From: Halocaridina rubra
Taxonomy: Eukaryota > Arthropoda > Malacostraca > Decapoda > Atyidae
Length of the DNA: 64,000 bases
Direction of reading: 5' to 3'
NCBI GenBank assembly: GCA_037179515.1
Contig: JAXCGZ010017034.1
Span: forward strand, 1 to 64,000
Shown: in pieces, positions 22,007 through 31,829 of the stretch
Position numbering within the stretch: position 1 is the stretch's first letter
Layout: each line of letters begins with the position of its first letter
Translations under genes and position numbers: made by a program
The notes under the pieces: model-generated
The model's input: only the letters and a program-made list of their open reading frames with translations
What the model was told of the DNA's origin: nothing
Database searches by the model: none

Positions 22007-22318
22007 GTCAGGACTGAAACATAGGCTGTTGTCGTATCTGTGCACATTGGAATGCTGATTGTAATCAGATATTTTTGGGCTTTCACATATTTGAGTTGGA
22101 TATGTGGTCTTGGGTTGAGCTTTGAAATCACAGGTTAGATGTCGCCTCAGCATATCTACATCTGCGACACTATATTTTGGTGGCTCATATGCTTCATTTA
22201 TGCCAAATCCATATTGCAAATATTGTTTTGCTCCAGAGATAGTTGAGTACTTTTTCTCCTCTGCTATTTTTATGGAATTAGATGCTTTCTTTGCAATATT
22301 GTGCACCCCATAGGAATT
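22007..22318 (-). CDS. Possible host-gene exon, unknown function
   Basis: The minus strand is open for about 104 codons, starting near DKDVNSYGVHNIAKK and running through SVADVDMLRRHLTCDFK to LCFSPDK. At that point AAAG|GTATTTTG is a plausible splice donor (GT at 22006-22005). The composition is balanced and not repeat-like. Nothing in the window's transposon families matches it. The upstream side stops at a jockey insertion (from about 22330), with an in-frame TAA and a weak AG acceptor about 22319-22321. I do not recognise the protein. It could be chance or an unlisted transposon. It would run divergently from DDX51. Confidence 0.33.
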
Positions 22319-23789
22319 CACGTCTTTATCTTATTGTGGCCCATATGATCTGCAAATGTTCTAGTTTGCTGCATTCCAAAGATGGGGTCTCTGTCTACTG
22401 CAACACTAGGCTAACACTCCTACTGCAATGGTCATGGACCTTGAATCTCTTGATTTTTATGTTCTGTGACTGAAGATCTATCTCTCCACTACCACTATAT
22501 TTCTTTGCTTCTGCTGCTGCTCTCCTAACTCCACTTACTTTGTGTCTTTCTTTGAATATCTGTCGTCTTGCCATGAGTCCTTGCTTTCTTCTCACCCACA
22601 TGCTTCAGTTCTTTATATTGGAGACTTCAGTGTACACTACAGTGAGTGGCTAAATTGTTCTCATACTGCTGTGAACCTTTGCTTTCTCTATTACTCACAA
22701 TCTGGAGCAGATTATCAAACATCCTATACTCATGTTCCCGATCACCACAAACACGCAGCTAAACTATTGACCTATTTTTTTACTTCTAATTCTTCAAAAT
22801 ACTTATATTCTGTGTTCTCCCCTCTTGGTATACCTGACTGCGCTGTGATCTCAATCCCTTCCATATTCACTCTTCCACCATCATTTCCTCCTACTCAGTG
22901 CCATCTCTGGCACTTTGAGTGTACTTAACGCGATACTTTGCGTAACTTTCTCGTTGGCTTCCCATGGGATGACTAATGCTTCTGGACCTGCAACCCTGAT
23001 CAGGTAGCTCTAAAAGTTACCAAGATGATAACCTTGGGAATGGAGGCATTCATCATCTCTATGAAAACTTTATCTCCCCCTAATTCTTGATTTGACCATG
23101 CCTGCTCCATGGCTACTCAGGCCAAGGATTGGGCATACTTGCCTTACCAAGCCTCTCCTTCTAATTTAACTCGCTCTGCTTTTAGTACTGCTAGAAATTG
23201 CTGCACCGCTCAGATTCGAAGGTTTAAAGCTTCCTTTTTAAGAAGGAAAATTGATATCTTAACTCCTTTCCCACTGAAAAATGTCTCTGTTCCTTAGCCA
23301 AAAAGCTCTCCCAAAACTTCTGTAACTCAAGCTTTCCCCCTCTCATTTCTTCTAATGGTTCTATAGCTTGCTCTCCCACTGACAGAACCACTGTCTTTGG
23401 CTCTCATTTTTCTGTAAGGTACATTAAGGAGTTTGCATATGAACTGGCTCGTGTGCTTTACACTCTTTTTCGCCTTATTCTTCTTGGAAGCATGCTCTAG
23501 TTCAACCTGTTCCTAAGAAGGGTGAACGCTCTATTCCTTCAAACTACTAATATATTGCCCTAACCTTTGCTTTTGCTAAAGTATTAGAAACTTTGTTTAA
23601 TTTTCGCTTATTGAAACATCTTAAATCAAACTCACTTCTCTCAGATCACCAGTACGGCTTCCACAAGCATCCACGGGCAACCTTCTGTCCTATCTTTTGT
23701 ATTGTCATCTCCTCCAAGGAACCATGGGAAATCCTTTGTCATCGCCCTTGACATGTAAGGTTTTTAACAGAGTGTAGCTCAAGGTTTTG

Positions 23790-24925
23790 TTAGCCTACAT
23801 GTGCATGTATTCCACTGGCATACCCTCTACTCTTCCCCCTTGCCATAGTCTTTCCAACATTTTTGGATGGCTAAATTTTGTTTTTCCTCAAAATGTCCCT
23901 GCGTTCTTTATGTGGCACATACTATTTCTTTCATGTTCGTGCATGCCATTTGCATATTGCACATGCAGCCCTCTTGGTACGAATTACTTGGATTTCAACA
24001 AGTGGGTTATTCTGAATGTTGTGAATGGTTCTCATATTCATTCAAGAATTAGCATTAGAAGAGAATGCCGGCAGGATGGAACAGGTGGAGAAGAGTGATG
24101 TGTGATAAAAGAGTACCTGCAGAAGTAAAGGTATAGTTTACAAGATTTTTTTTTAATGTGACAGTAGGACGGGCCTAAAAGAAAACTGCCCTCATCGGAC
24201 CTGGTCATGAAGAAAACATATGGTAAAGAGAAACAGCAATGGAGGGTGTAGTGCCTTGTCTGATGTGAAGGGATGAGAAGAGATGTATTACAAATATTTC
24301 AAGAATATTGGGTGTTGAAGTAGGCGTAGAATAAGAACCTTCACTGAAGGAGGAGTTAACATCAAGCTGTCCTGGACAGCTCTATTTAAGTTCAAAAAAC
24401 CTTCAGCTGTAGTATTGCAATGGGCAACTGGTGCCATGGGTCAACCTACTATATATAAATGGTAGTAAGATCAGCTATGTTGTTTGGCTTGGAGATAGTC
24501 CCACTGACAATGAGGCAGGAGGCAAAGCTGGATGTCTCACAGAGCTGAAGATGCTGCAGTTTTTGTAAGGCATGGCAAGGCTGGACAAGATTAAGAAATG
24601 GTGTATTAGAGGGACAGAGCAGCTTGGACAGTTTGAGAACATGGTAAGACACAGATTGTATGGGCATGTGCTGAGGAGGGATGAGGGGTTTGTTGAGAGA
24701 ATACCAAAAATTGCAGGGCTAGGCAGGAAGGGGAGAAGCAGGCCAGATAGGAGGTTTATGGATGTGGTGTGGGAGGGCATCAGAGTGTGTGTTGTGACGA
24801 GGGAGGACACAAGGGTGTCTGATATGACGGAGGACACAGGGGATATAGCAATTTGGAGACGATCCAGCCACCGTGTCAACCACTGACAGAAGCCAAAAGA
24901 TTTGACTGATTTACGTTAATCATCC
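23790..24925 (+). mobile_element. RTE-type LINE 3' fragment inside jockey copy B
   Basis: The plus strand at about 24065-24125 reads GWNRWRRVMCDKRVPAEVKV. After an interruption, an open piece (24572-24886) reads ENMVRHRLYGHVLRRDEGFV and RRFMDVVWEGIRV, the RT tail typical of RTE-like LINEs. 23790-24050 is not assigned and may be its 5' part. It lies between two parts of the jockey copy, so it inserted after that copy. Confidence 0.75.
24137..24458 (-). mobile_element. Internally deleted jockey derivative
   Basis: On the minus strand the first ~270 bases match the 5' end of jockey copy F (50725-50430), including the MAP..HCNTT start region. They are joined to about 80 bases of the family 3' tail (GATGAGGGCAGTTTTCTT, GTCACATT) with a short A-run (24155-24146, T on the plus strand). 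The whole 3-kb-plus coding middle is missing. It lies inside the RTE fragment, so it is the innermost of three nested insertions. Confidence 0.7.
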
Positions 24926-25256
24926 TGGCTATGTAGCTCGCGAATTGGTTGGTGCAGTAACTGCTTCTTCCCTTCCACCTCCGCACTCTGGAACTCACCT
25001 ACTCCTTCTGTCTTTCCTAATATTTATAACCTATCTTTCTTCAAAAAGCAGATCTATCGTCATCTCAGGGCCTAATCCCACCCTATCTCTAGGTCTTCAT
25101 TACCTTGACTATTCTTTTAGCCTGTCCTTTTCCTATTGTTTTTCATTCTCTTATTTCTACTTGTCCTTGAACTTCTGCTTCTTCTTCGTCATCAGGCCCT
25201 AGCCTGATGAGTGCTTTATTCCTTGCCTGTCCTGGTGTCACATTCTTATAAAAAAA

Positions 25257-25758
25257 ATATATTTAGCTCCCAAAAATTCATTTTGTATTCATGTAGTAGC
25301 AAGAACTGCATTCTCGATGTTATATTAATAGATCAAACTATACCGTAGCTAGATATGAATTATTTAGTAATGTTTAGCGTTTTTGCTATGATATTTACTG
25401 ATTCTGTGTATTATAATTTATCTCTGTTTGAATTTTCAGTTTTCCATGAGATTACAAATCAGCTTCAGAGACATTAAATATTACCCATAAGTCAATAAAA
25501 GCTTATTCAGGGGAAAAGGAGAAACAATATTATTTTTATAGTTCTTTGTAATGACTGATTCTAAGATTGAGGCAGAAAAAATTGCTGATACTACATAACT
25601 TTTTAGACCTGAGGACAGTTTGACAGTCATAAAGCTGATGCTTTAGAAAAGGAGCCTGAGAATATCATTGAAAGTATTTTGATAGAGAATAATACTATAG
25701 CAGAATCATTCTCAAGCAAAAAAAGGGGGCCAGCTAAATATAAAAAAATAAAGGAAAT
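25257..25758. other. Upstream region of DDX51, possible broken N-terminus
   Basis: Probably holds the DDX51 promoter or first exon, but no promoter motif is certain. Lys/Glu/Ser-rich protein-like pieces occur in successive frames: from ATG 25551 (MTDSKIEAEKIADTT, then stop), and about 25620-25772 in another frame (KADALEKEPENIIESILIE, later KKRGPAKYKKIKEICH, then stop). These resemble the exon 25759-26289 in composition. Confidence 0.4.
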
Positions 25759-26289
25759 ATGTCACTGAATAATGATGGGAAAAGTGAAAGCCATAAAAAT
25801 ATTCCATCAGAAGCAGATGCCTGTCTGCTGCCACAAAATCATAAAAAGAAGAAGAAACAAAGTCACAAAGAAGATGTTGCATCGTGCAAGCTGGCTGTCA
25901 ATACCTTTGAGAATAAAAGCATTATGAATATAGCAAAGAAGGGAAAAAAGCGAAAATTAAGTGACACTGATGACAAAAATGTTGAAACAAATAAGGAGAA
26001 TAATTATGCTGTCAGTCATAAGATTCCTAAGGTCATTAAGGAAGTTTCAAAGAAACAGAAAAGTAAAAAAGTGAAAAAAAAAGCAGATACACTGAGCAAC
26101 GAAGAAACGTGTAATGAAGTTGATATAAAAAGAGATCGTGATTTCCATATTCCAAAGATACCTGACGTTGAAAGTACCGAGTGTAATCACGAAGAGTTTT
26201 CAACATCAGATCGTCCCTGTAATGAAAATGTAAAAAATGAGGATGAATATACGTTGATTGATGAAGTGAAGCAGATGAGAAGACTGAAG
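25759..26289 (+). CDS. DDX51: DDX51 exon: charged N-terminal region
   Basis: 177 codons, taken from the first in-frame ATG after a stop at 25741. The true start may lie upstream. DDX51 (yeast Dbp6 relative) is a nucleolar DEAD-box ATPase needed for 60S ribosome assembly. This part is Lys/Glu/Ser-rich with nuclear-localisation-like KKKKKQ, KKGKKRK and KKQKSKKVKKK clusters, as usual for the poorly conserved DDX51 N-terminus. It ends CTGAAG|GTGAGTAT, a strong donor. Phase 0 joins it exactly to the exon at 26940, which begins the conserved LPxWLAxP block. Only the junction and the neighbouring exons make the identity firm. Confidence 0.8.
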
Positions 26290-26939
26290 GTGAGTATATC
26301 AAAAATTGTCTATTCGAATCCATTTGATAGTATGCTTTACCTTTTCATTAGTTTTTAAAACAGTGCTTTATCCATTTGAAGCTGGCAAGGTGTCCACAAC
26401 TATAGGAAGTAAGCAGGATGTAATTCCCCTCTTGTTTGTATCTTTTCATTATTTTGTAGCATTATATGAAATACAAGGAGGTAAGTATTGCCATATTTCT
26501 TATCGTATCTCTTTTAGTTCTCTACAATATGCTAGAATGAAGATCTATTCTGCCAGAGGAATAACTCTAGATAGTTACCTTCTACAGCATGTCGGGTATA
26601 TGAGTAGTGTAGTGTCTCCCGCATTAGCAGGGTAGGCAGTGTTCAAACTTCAGTAAAGTATCATTTTTCAAACAGTGACCTTTAGAGGAGGGGAAAATCT
26701 TTTAAGTAATAAGTAATATTTAACATTATAGCTAAGGTCATTACATAACAATTAATTCATTTTGAAGTCTTGGCAGAACCAGTATGTCTTTAGAAAGCAA
26801 ATACTTAATCACATATGCAAAATATTTCTACAGTTTTAGACAACCTGAAAAAGGAACATTTAAATTTCATAAAATTTATAGATACGATTACTTTGAATTA
26901 TCATAGCATATTGCATTAGTAACAATTTACACCTTGCAG
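26290..26939 (+). other. DDX51 intron between the first two recognised exons
   Basis: 650 bases, GTGAGT donor and TTGCAG acceptor. AT-rich. No transposon recognised inside. Confidence 0.75.
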
Positions 26940-27142
26940 ATTGATCGTGTCCTGCCAGATTGGCTTGCAAATCCAGTATTTATCAGTATGAATCTTGCCG
27001 ATGGTATGGAAGTGTCTGAGATGCGAGGTTTGCGGCCTATATTTAAGAAAATCCTCAAGAAAAGAAATATAGAGCGATTTTTCCCTGCACAGGTCGCAGT
27101 TATTCCTGAGCTTCTAGCTAGTGGTAATACCTTATCTATGAG
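26940..27142 (+). CDS. DDX51: DDX51 exon: LPxWLAxP block and Q-motif
   Basis: 203 bases between TTGCAG and GAG|GTAATT. It encodes IDRVLPDWLANPVFI, then a less conserved stretch, then ERFFPAQVAVIPELL, the helicase Q-motif region that recognises adenine. The wording and order match the DDX51 family (LPRWLAEP, then YFPVQAAVIP in vertebrates). The exon ends in phase 2; the split Arg codon is completed by the exon at 28528. No frame damage. Confidence 0.9.
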
Positions 27143-28527
27143 GTAATTTGCTTTCATCATGTTTCAGTTAAGAAATGAATCATTCTTCGAAGTGAATATT
27201 TTTTTCTCGACACCCCTGCAGATGTATGAACATTTTTTCAGCAGTATTGGATAATTATTAATTTAAGAATGTATTATCAAATCAGATCCTTTTATTTGAA
27301 TTATATTGGAGTCATTGAAGGGGGAAAAACGAAATGTTATTGACTTGTGCATAGCTAAGTATTAGTTTTGATTATCCTGTAAATTTCTATTGCTGTTGTT
27401 GTTTTCTAAGTTGCCTGGCCAAACAGTCCCTAAAGAGAGCCACTTCCGATCCTTAGCTTCCCCACATAACTCTTGGGGAATGAATGTTGTGTTGTTTGCA
27501 TATGTGGTTGTAAGCAGTGCGCTCTTCCATAATGTGTGTGATTATATGAGTTGATTTGTTACTTATTGGACAGGCATCATTGACAAAGTGTCTAATCTCC
27601 TCTGATAGTTCAGAAGGCCTGGGTGCTGCAGATATCTCAACCTGGCCAGGTAGAATCTGTCTACGTGGGGAAGGGAAGATTCGGAAGGATGGATGACAGG
27701 AGGTTGTGCATACAGGTGTGTGGTGTTGTTACTGAGTGACAGGATGGAATGGTGAGTTAAAAGGGTATGGATATGTTTGCAGATGCTTTTTTGTGTGGAT
27801 GGAGTGGAAGAGATAACAGTTTATATGTGTGATAATGAGTGCTAGATGTTTTGATGTTCCGTGGTAAGTGTGTGTGTATTCTACCTTGTAGTGTAGCGAG
27901 AGGAGTTAGATTGTGGAGGCTGCAGAGAATATTTGTGCTCCATTCATGTCCAGATGGTCTTTGACTTTAAGGACTTAGGTTTCTTGGTGTAAGTGGTGTG
28001 CAGATGATGTAGTGCAGCTTGTGCTTACTTTTAGTGGTTTGTTTTGTATAAACTGTAGGGTGTTGTGGTGTGTTTTAGTGAGATTAAAAGCCTAAGCTGG
28101 GTTTGAATATTCCATCATGAGGCGTATGCTGTTGTAATGGTTTCTTTATTGTGTTTGAGCATTGTTTGGGCAAGAGATCTGATGGAATCAAGTCTTGTTT
28201 TCAGTTTGTCTGTAATGTTTGTGACATGTTGTGTAAATGATATTGATGTATGCTACACCATGGATTTTAGGGGGGGATGTTGTTTATAGTGAGATGTGGA
28301 ATGTGACTGTTTGTGAGGAGAGTAGCTCTAGATTTGGCTGAGGCTGACTTAAGTCTGTTTGTGGTGAACCATTTGTGTTGTGTGTATCCCGTAAGTTATT
28401 GTTTAGTGCTCTGTACTTGTCAGCTATTTAAAAAATCTGTTGAGTAGTGGAAGCTAAATAATGTGTTATTGATATATTGTTTTAAATATTTATTGGGTAA
28501 CACTAGTGTTACTTATCCATTTGTCAG
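27143..28527 (+). other. DDX51 intron with old LINE remnant
   Basis: 1385 bases between GTAATT and TTGTCAG. The middle holds a decayed minus-strand LINE fragment (separate entry). The rest is unassigned. Confidence 0.75.
27400..28210 (-). mobile_element. Decayed LINE RT C-terminal remnant in the DDX51 intron
   Basis: Reading the minus strand with stops ignored gives LQFIQNKPLKVSTSCTTSS, then HLHQET and KDHLDMNGAQIFSAA. Further on comes ILPGQVEISAAPRPSELSEE and KQHNIHSPRVMWG. The spacing and wording resemble the region behind the RT of a jockey/I-related LINE different from copies A to I. Many stops show great age. It is antisense to DDX51. Confidence 0.45.
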
Positions 28528-28678
28528 GTATCGACCGAGAGATATTTGCATATCGGCTCCCACTGGAAGTGGTAAAACTTTGGCTTATGTTTTACCCATA
28601 CTACAGGCACTTTCACACAGAGTTGTTCCTCAAATTCGTGCTGTGATTCTTCTTCCCACCCAGGAGCTTGCAAGACAG
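28528..28678 (+). CDS. DDX51: DDX51 exon: helicase motifs I and Ia
   Basis: 151 bases between TTGTCAG and CAG|GTAAAAG. It completes the split Arg, then reads [20 protein letters not shown], with Walker A / motif I (APTGSGKT) that binds ATP phosphates. [11 protein letters not shown] at the end is motif Ia for RNA contact. The typical spacing of DDX51 is kept. It ends in phase 0. The following helicase motifs (GG, DEAD, SAT and the whole second RecA domain) are not found downstream in the window. Confidence 0.93.
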
Positions 28679-28773
28679 GTAAAAGCTTTATTTAATCTAT
28701 TGCATCTTGAGTAGTTTGATCTTTGAAGATTGCTTAGATATTTTAAGAGTTGGGATTTTTTCGAAATTAAATA

Positions 28774-31054
28774 CAGTGGAACCTCCATCTACAAACACCC
28801 TCACCCACAAACAAATTGACCTACAAACACAATTTACGAACAAATTTTGCATTGACTCAAGAACAACCCTCGAGTACAAACACGCATACACACGCACATC
28901 TGCCTGGGCAACCGCGTGTTTGCTCTCAGTTCTGCATTGCTGCCCGCACTTTGAATTTGGGTCGTTGTTCTCTCGTTGTATATTTCCGTTGTTTTTGCGT
29001 TTTACTTTAAGCTAACCTTCATTGTGGCTCCTAAGAAAGTTACTTGCGTTAGTGATAGTGGTGTTCAAACGCTTAAACGTATTACAGTCCAAGCGAAGAA
29101 AAAAATAATAGCTAAACATGAGCACGGTGTTCGTGTTTCTTATCTCACCACACAGTATAACATGGAAAAATCGACCGTCTGTACTATTTTAAAGAGTAAA
29201 GAGGTCTTAAAGGCGGCTGACGTAGCTAAACGAATTACTGTTTTAACGAAGCATAGGTCTCATATCATAGAAGAGGTATAAAAATTATTGTTAGTTTGGA
29301 TAAAGGAAAAAGAGATTGCTGCAAATAGTGATCTACAAATACACCATGATTTAGTGGTTAACACTCCAAGTTGAGGCTGGTTTGAAAAAGTTCGTTGACG
29401 AACTGGAATTCATAGTATTGTTTGGCATGGATAGGCGACCAGTTTGAACCAAAAGGCAGCAGATGCCTATATGCTAGAATTTGCTAAATTTATCAAAAGT
29501 GAAGGTTACGTCTTTCGCAGCGAGTTTTAACTGTGATGAAACAGAACTGTTTTGGAAGAAAATGCCTAAAAGGGCCTATATGACCCAAGAGGAGAAGTCA
29601 TTGCCTGGCCACAAACCAGTAAAGGACAGGCTTACACTTTTATTGTGCACTCATTCAAGTGGGGATTGCAAGATTAAACCACTTTTAGTCTACCACTCTG
29701 AAAACTCACTTATTTTAAGCTTAATAATGTGTTGAAGGGTAGACTTCAGGTAATGTAGAGGTCAAATACAAAGGGGTGGGTAACACATATCCTATTCATA
29801 GAATGGTTGATAGTTTATGCTCAAGCTATAAAGAAACATCTTGAGGAAAAAGGTTTGCCCCTTAAGTGTCTTCTGTTAATGGACAATGCTCCTGCCCATC
29901 CTCCAGGTTTTGAAGAAGACCTTGCTATAGAATACGACATCATAAAAATCAAATTTCTTTTTCCCAATGCCATTCCTTTCCTCCAACCATGGACCAGCAA
30001 GTCATTTCAAATTTTAAGAGGCTGTATACGAAGGGTCTTTTTGCCAGGTGCTTCCAGGTCACCAACGACATGGATTTGACCCTTCGTGAATTCTGGAAAG
30101 ACCACTTCAGTATCCTCCACTGCATTGGCCTCATTGACAAGGCAGGGAAGGATGTCTCATACCACACGTTGAACTCCACATGGAGGAAATTTTGGCCAGG
30201 CTGTGTGGCTGATATAGACTTCAGTGGTTTCAAGCAGGAGCTGGCTATTAAAATAGTGAACGAGATTGTGGCCATGGGTAAAAGTTTAAACTTGGACGTC
30301 AATGAGGAAGATGTGGAGGACCACAAACAAGAACTCACTAATTAAGAATTGATCAAGTTGCAGTGTGAACAGGTGAAGACTCTCCAAGAGAAGCAATCAG
30401 CGGAGGAGGGAGATGAGAGGATAAAGGTTTCAAGTGAAAAGTTTAAAGAAATTTTTAGTTAGTGGAGTGATGTGTGGGTTTTCATTAAGACTCATCACCC
30501 ATACAAAACTGTGAGCAACAGAGCAGTGAACATTTTAAATGACAGTGTGCTGTCTCATTTAAGAAAGATTTATCAGCAAAGAAAAAGACAACTTTCTCTG
30601 GATCGTTTTTTTCTTTTGTGCCAATACCAGCCAGAAAACCACCTTCCAAGAGAGAACTGAGAAAAAAACACCAAAAATACAGCCTGTACCTGAACAGTTG
30701 CCCAATGTTTTTATGGAGGGGGACTCCTACAAGGGAGTAATCCTCCTCCTCCTCCTCTACCACCATCCAGGTGTGCCAGTAACAATCAGCCACAAAGGTA
30801 AATACATTACTGTTCCATGTTCTGTTGTAGTAGAGTAGAGTTTCTTTCTATTATTAATGTAATTTTCCTATTACAGGTGTATTTATACATATAAATACCC
30901 ATGAAAAAGATTTTAAAAGTGTATTTTTGGTGCTGGGGAATGGATTAATTTGTTTAACATGCATTTCAATGGGAAAAATTTTTGAAGTTACGAATTTTTC
31001 GACTCATGAACATGGTTAAGGAACGGATTAAGTTCATAACTAGAGGTACCACTG
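28774..31054 (+). mobile_element. Tigger-like DNA transposon, copy 1
   Basis: 2281 bases with ends CAGTGGAACCTC... and (inverted) CAGTGGTACCTC..., flanked on both sides by TA (28772-28773, 31055-31056), the target duplication of Tc1/mariner-pogo-type elements. It encodes a broken TIGD1-like transposase. It lies 95 bases after the last recognised DDX51 exon and in the same orientation, presumably within the next intron. The same family occurs at 39789-45357. Confidence 0.9.
29024..30345 (+). pseudogene. Tigger-like transposase, broken
   Basis: The start codon is GTG at 29024 where the sister copy has ATG (MAPKKV). The N-terminal helix-turn-helix DNA-binding part runs to about 29280. The DDE core is in 29481-30000: SFNCDETELFWKKMP (first Asp), LLMDNAPAHPPGFEEDL (second), and a MDQQVISNFK block (third) that lies in another frame from 29989. 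Stops near 29280-29480 and 29735-29805 and the frame change at about 29985 inactivate it. The C-terminus is open to 30345, and an acidic tail remnant continues to 30660. Confidence 0.88.
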
Positions 31055-31056
31055 TA

Positions 31057-31829
31057 TTTATATTGGCAGAATAGGTTTTTTTACAATCATGTTTGTAAGC
31101 ACTTCTTTAAGATATAACTAAAATGACCTATATGGATACATGCAATATTCTGTTTGTGCCTAGGGGTGGTACAGAAATGCAGCATTAACAAAAAAAGTCT
31201 TTTGGCTTCCAGGATCTGTTGGTACAAACTGTTAATAGTCTAGCTATGTAACTGTGAATCATTTATCATCATCAACCCCATTTCGTGTGTGGGACGATTG
31301 CGTCAGGTATTGATGAAATTTTTTTTGCCATATTTTGGTAAGAGAAGGAATATATAAAAATGGAGTGTAGATGTTAAAGCAGCAGCAATCGAATTTGCCT
31401 AATATTTGGGTAAACTGGGGTAGTTTAAATTATTACTTGTGATTAACTTGATCCCATGGTTTCATATTTTGGTTTCAAATTTAGTCTTTGAAATATTTTT
31501 TTCACAATGGTTAGTAATACTAGTTTTCTCATGATAGCTCGTTTGTTAGGCAGAAAGTAAAAGCTATAAAAACAAAAGATCCAGCATCTATCTTCCATGA
31601 GTGTTAGATTATTGCTATGATAATGAGTTGCTTGCTAATGATTTTTCTCTTGGTAGGTATTTATCCTTATTAAAGGCAAACCTTAGGATAGCAACTGTAT
31701 TGCCAAGTATTGAAAAATAGATTGATATTTGAATTTGTATTCTTAAGAGGCTAAAGTAAATATTACTATTTTGAAAGACATGCAATCCCTGGTACCACTT
31801 CCAAGAGTATGCCAGCTGTATTTTCTCCT
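31057..31829. other. Unassigned sequence after Tigger-like copy 1
   Basis: AT-rich, no helicase motif, no transposon terminus recognised. It may be DDX51 intron. Confidence 0.4.

Larger units (their letters stand above)
22330..25256 (+). mobile_element. Jockey-type LINE copy B, interrupted and decayed
   Basis: The endonuclease part reads HSKDGVSVYCNT, FEYLSSCHESLLSSHPHA and VLYIGDFSVHYSEWL at about 22370-22660. It continues to about 23790 with internal deletions; the NKASGPDG part is gone near 23415. It resumes at about 24926 and ends in the family tail CCTGTCCTGGTGTCACATTC and an A-rich stretch at 25240-25256. An RTE fragment interrupts it. It is the oldest-looking jockey copy on this side of DDX51. 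Confidence 0.85.

Noticed and set aside
26036..26323. Minus-strand 95-codon frame opposite the first DDX51 exon
   Set aside because: Antisense shadow of the Lys-rich exon.
31057..31829. Downstream DDX51 exons close after the Tigger-like element
   Set aside because: No DEAD, TGQ or ATPGR-like coding stretch with splice borders was found on reading this part.
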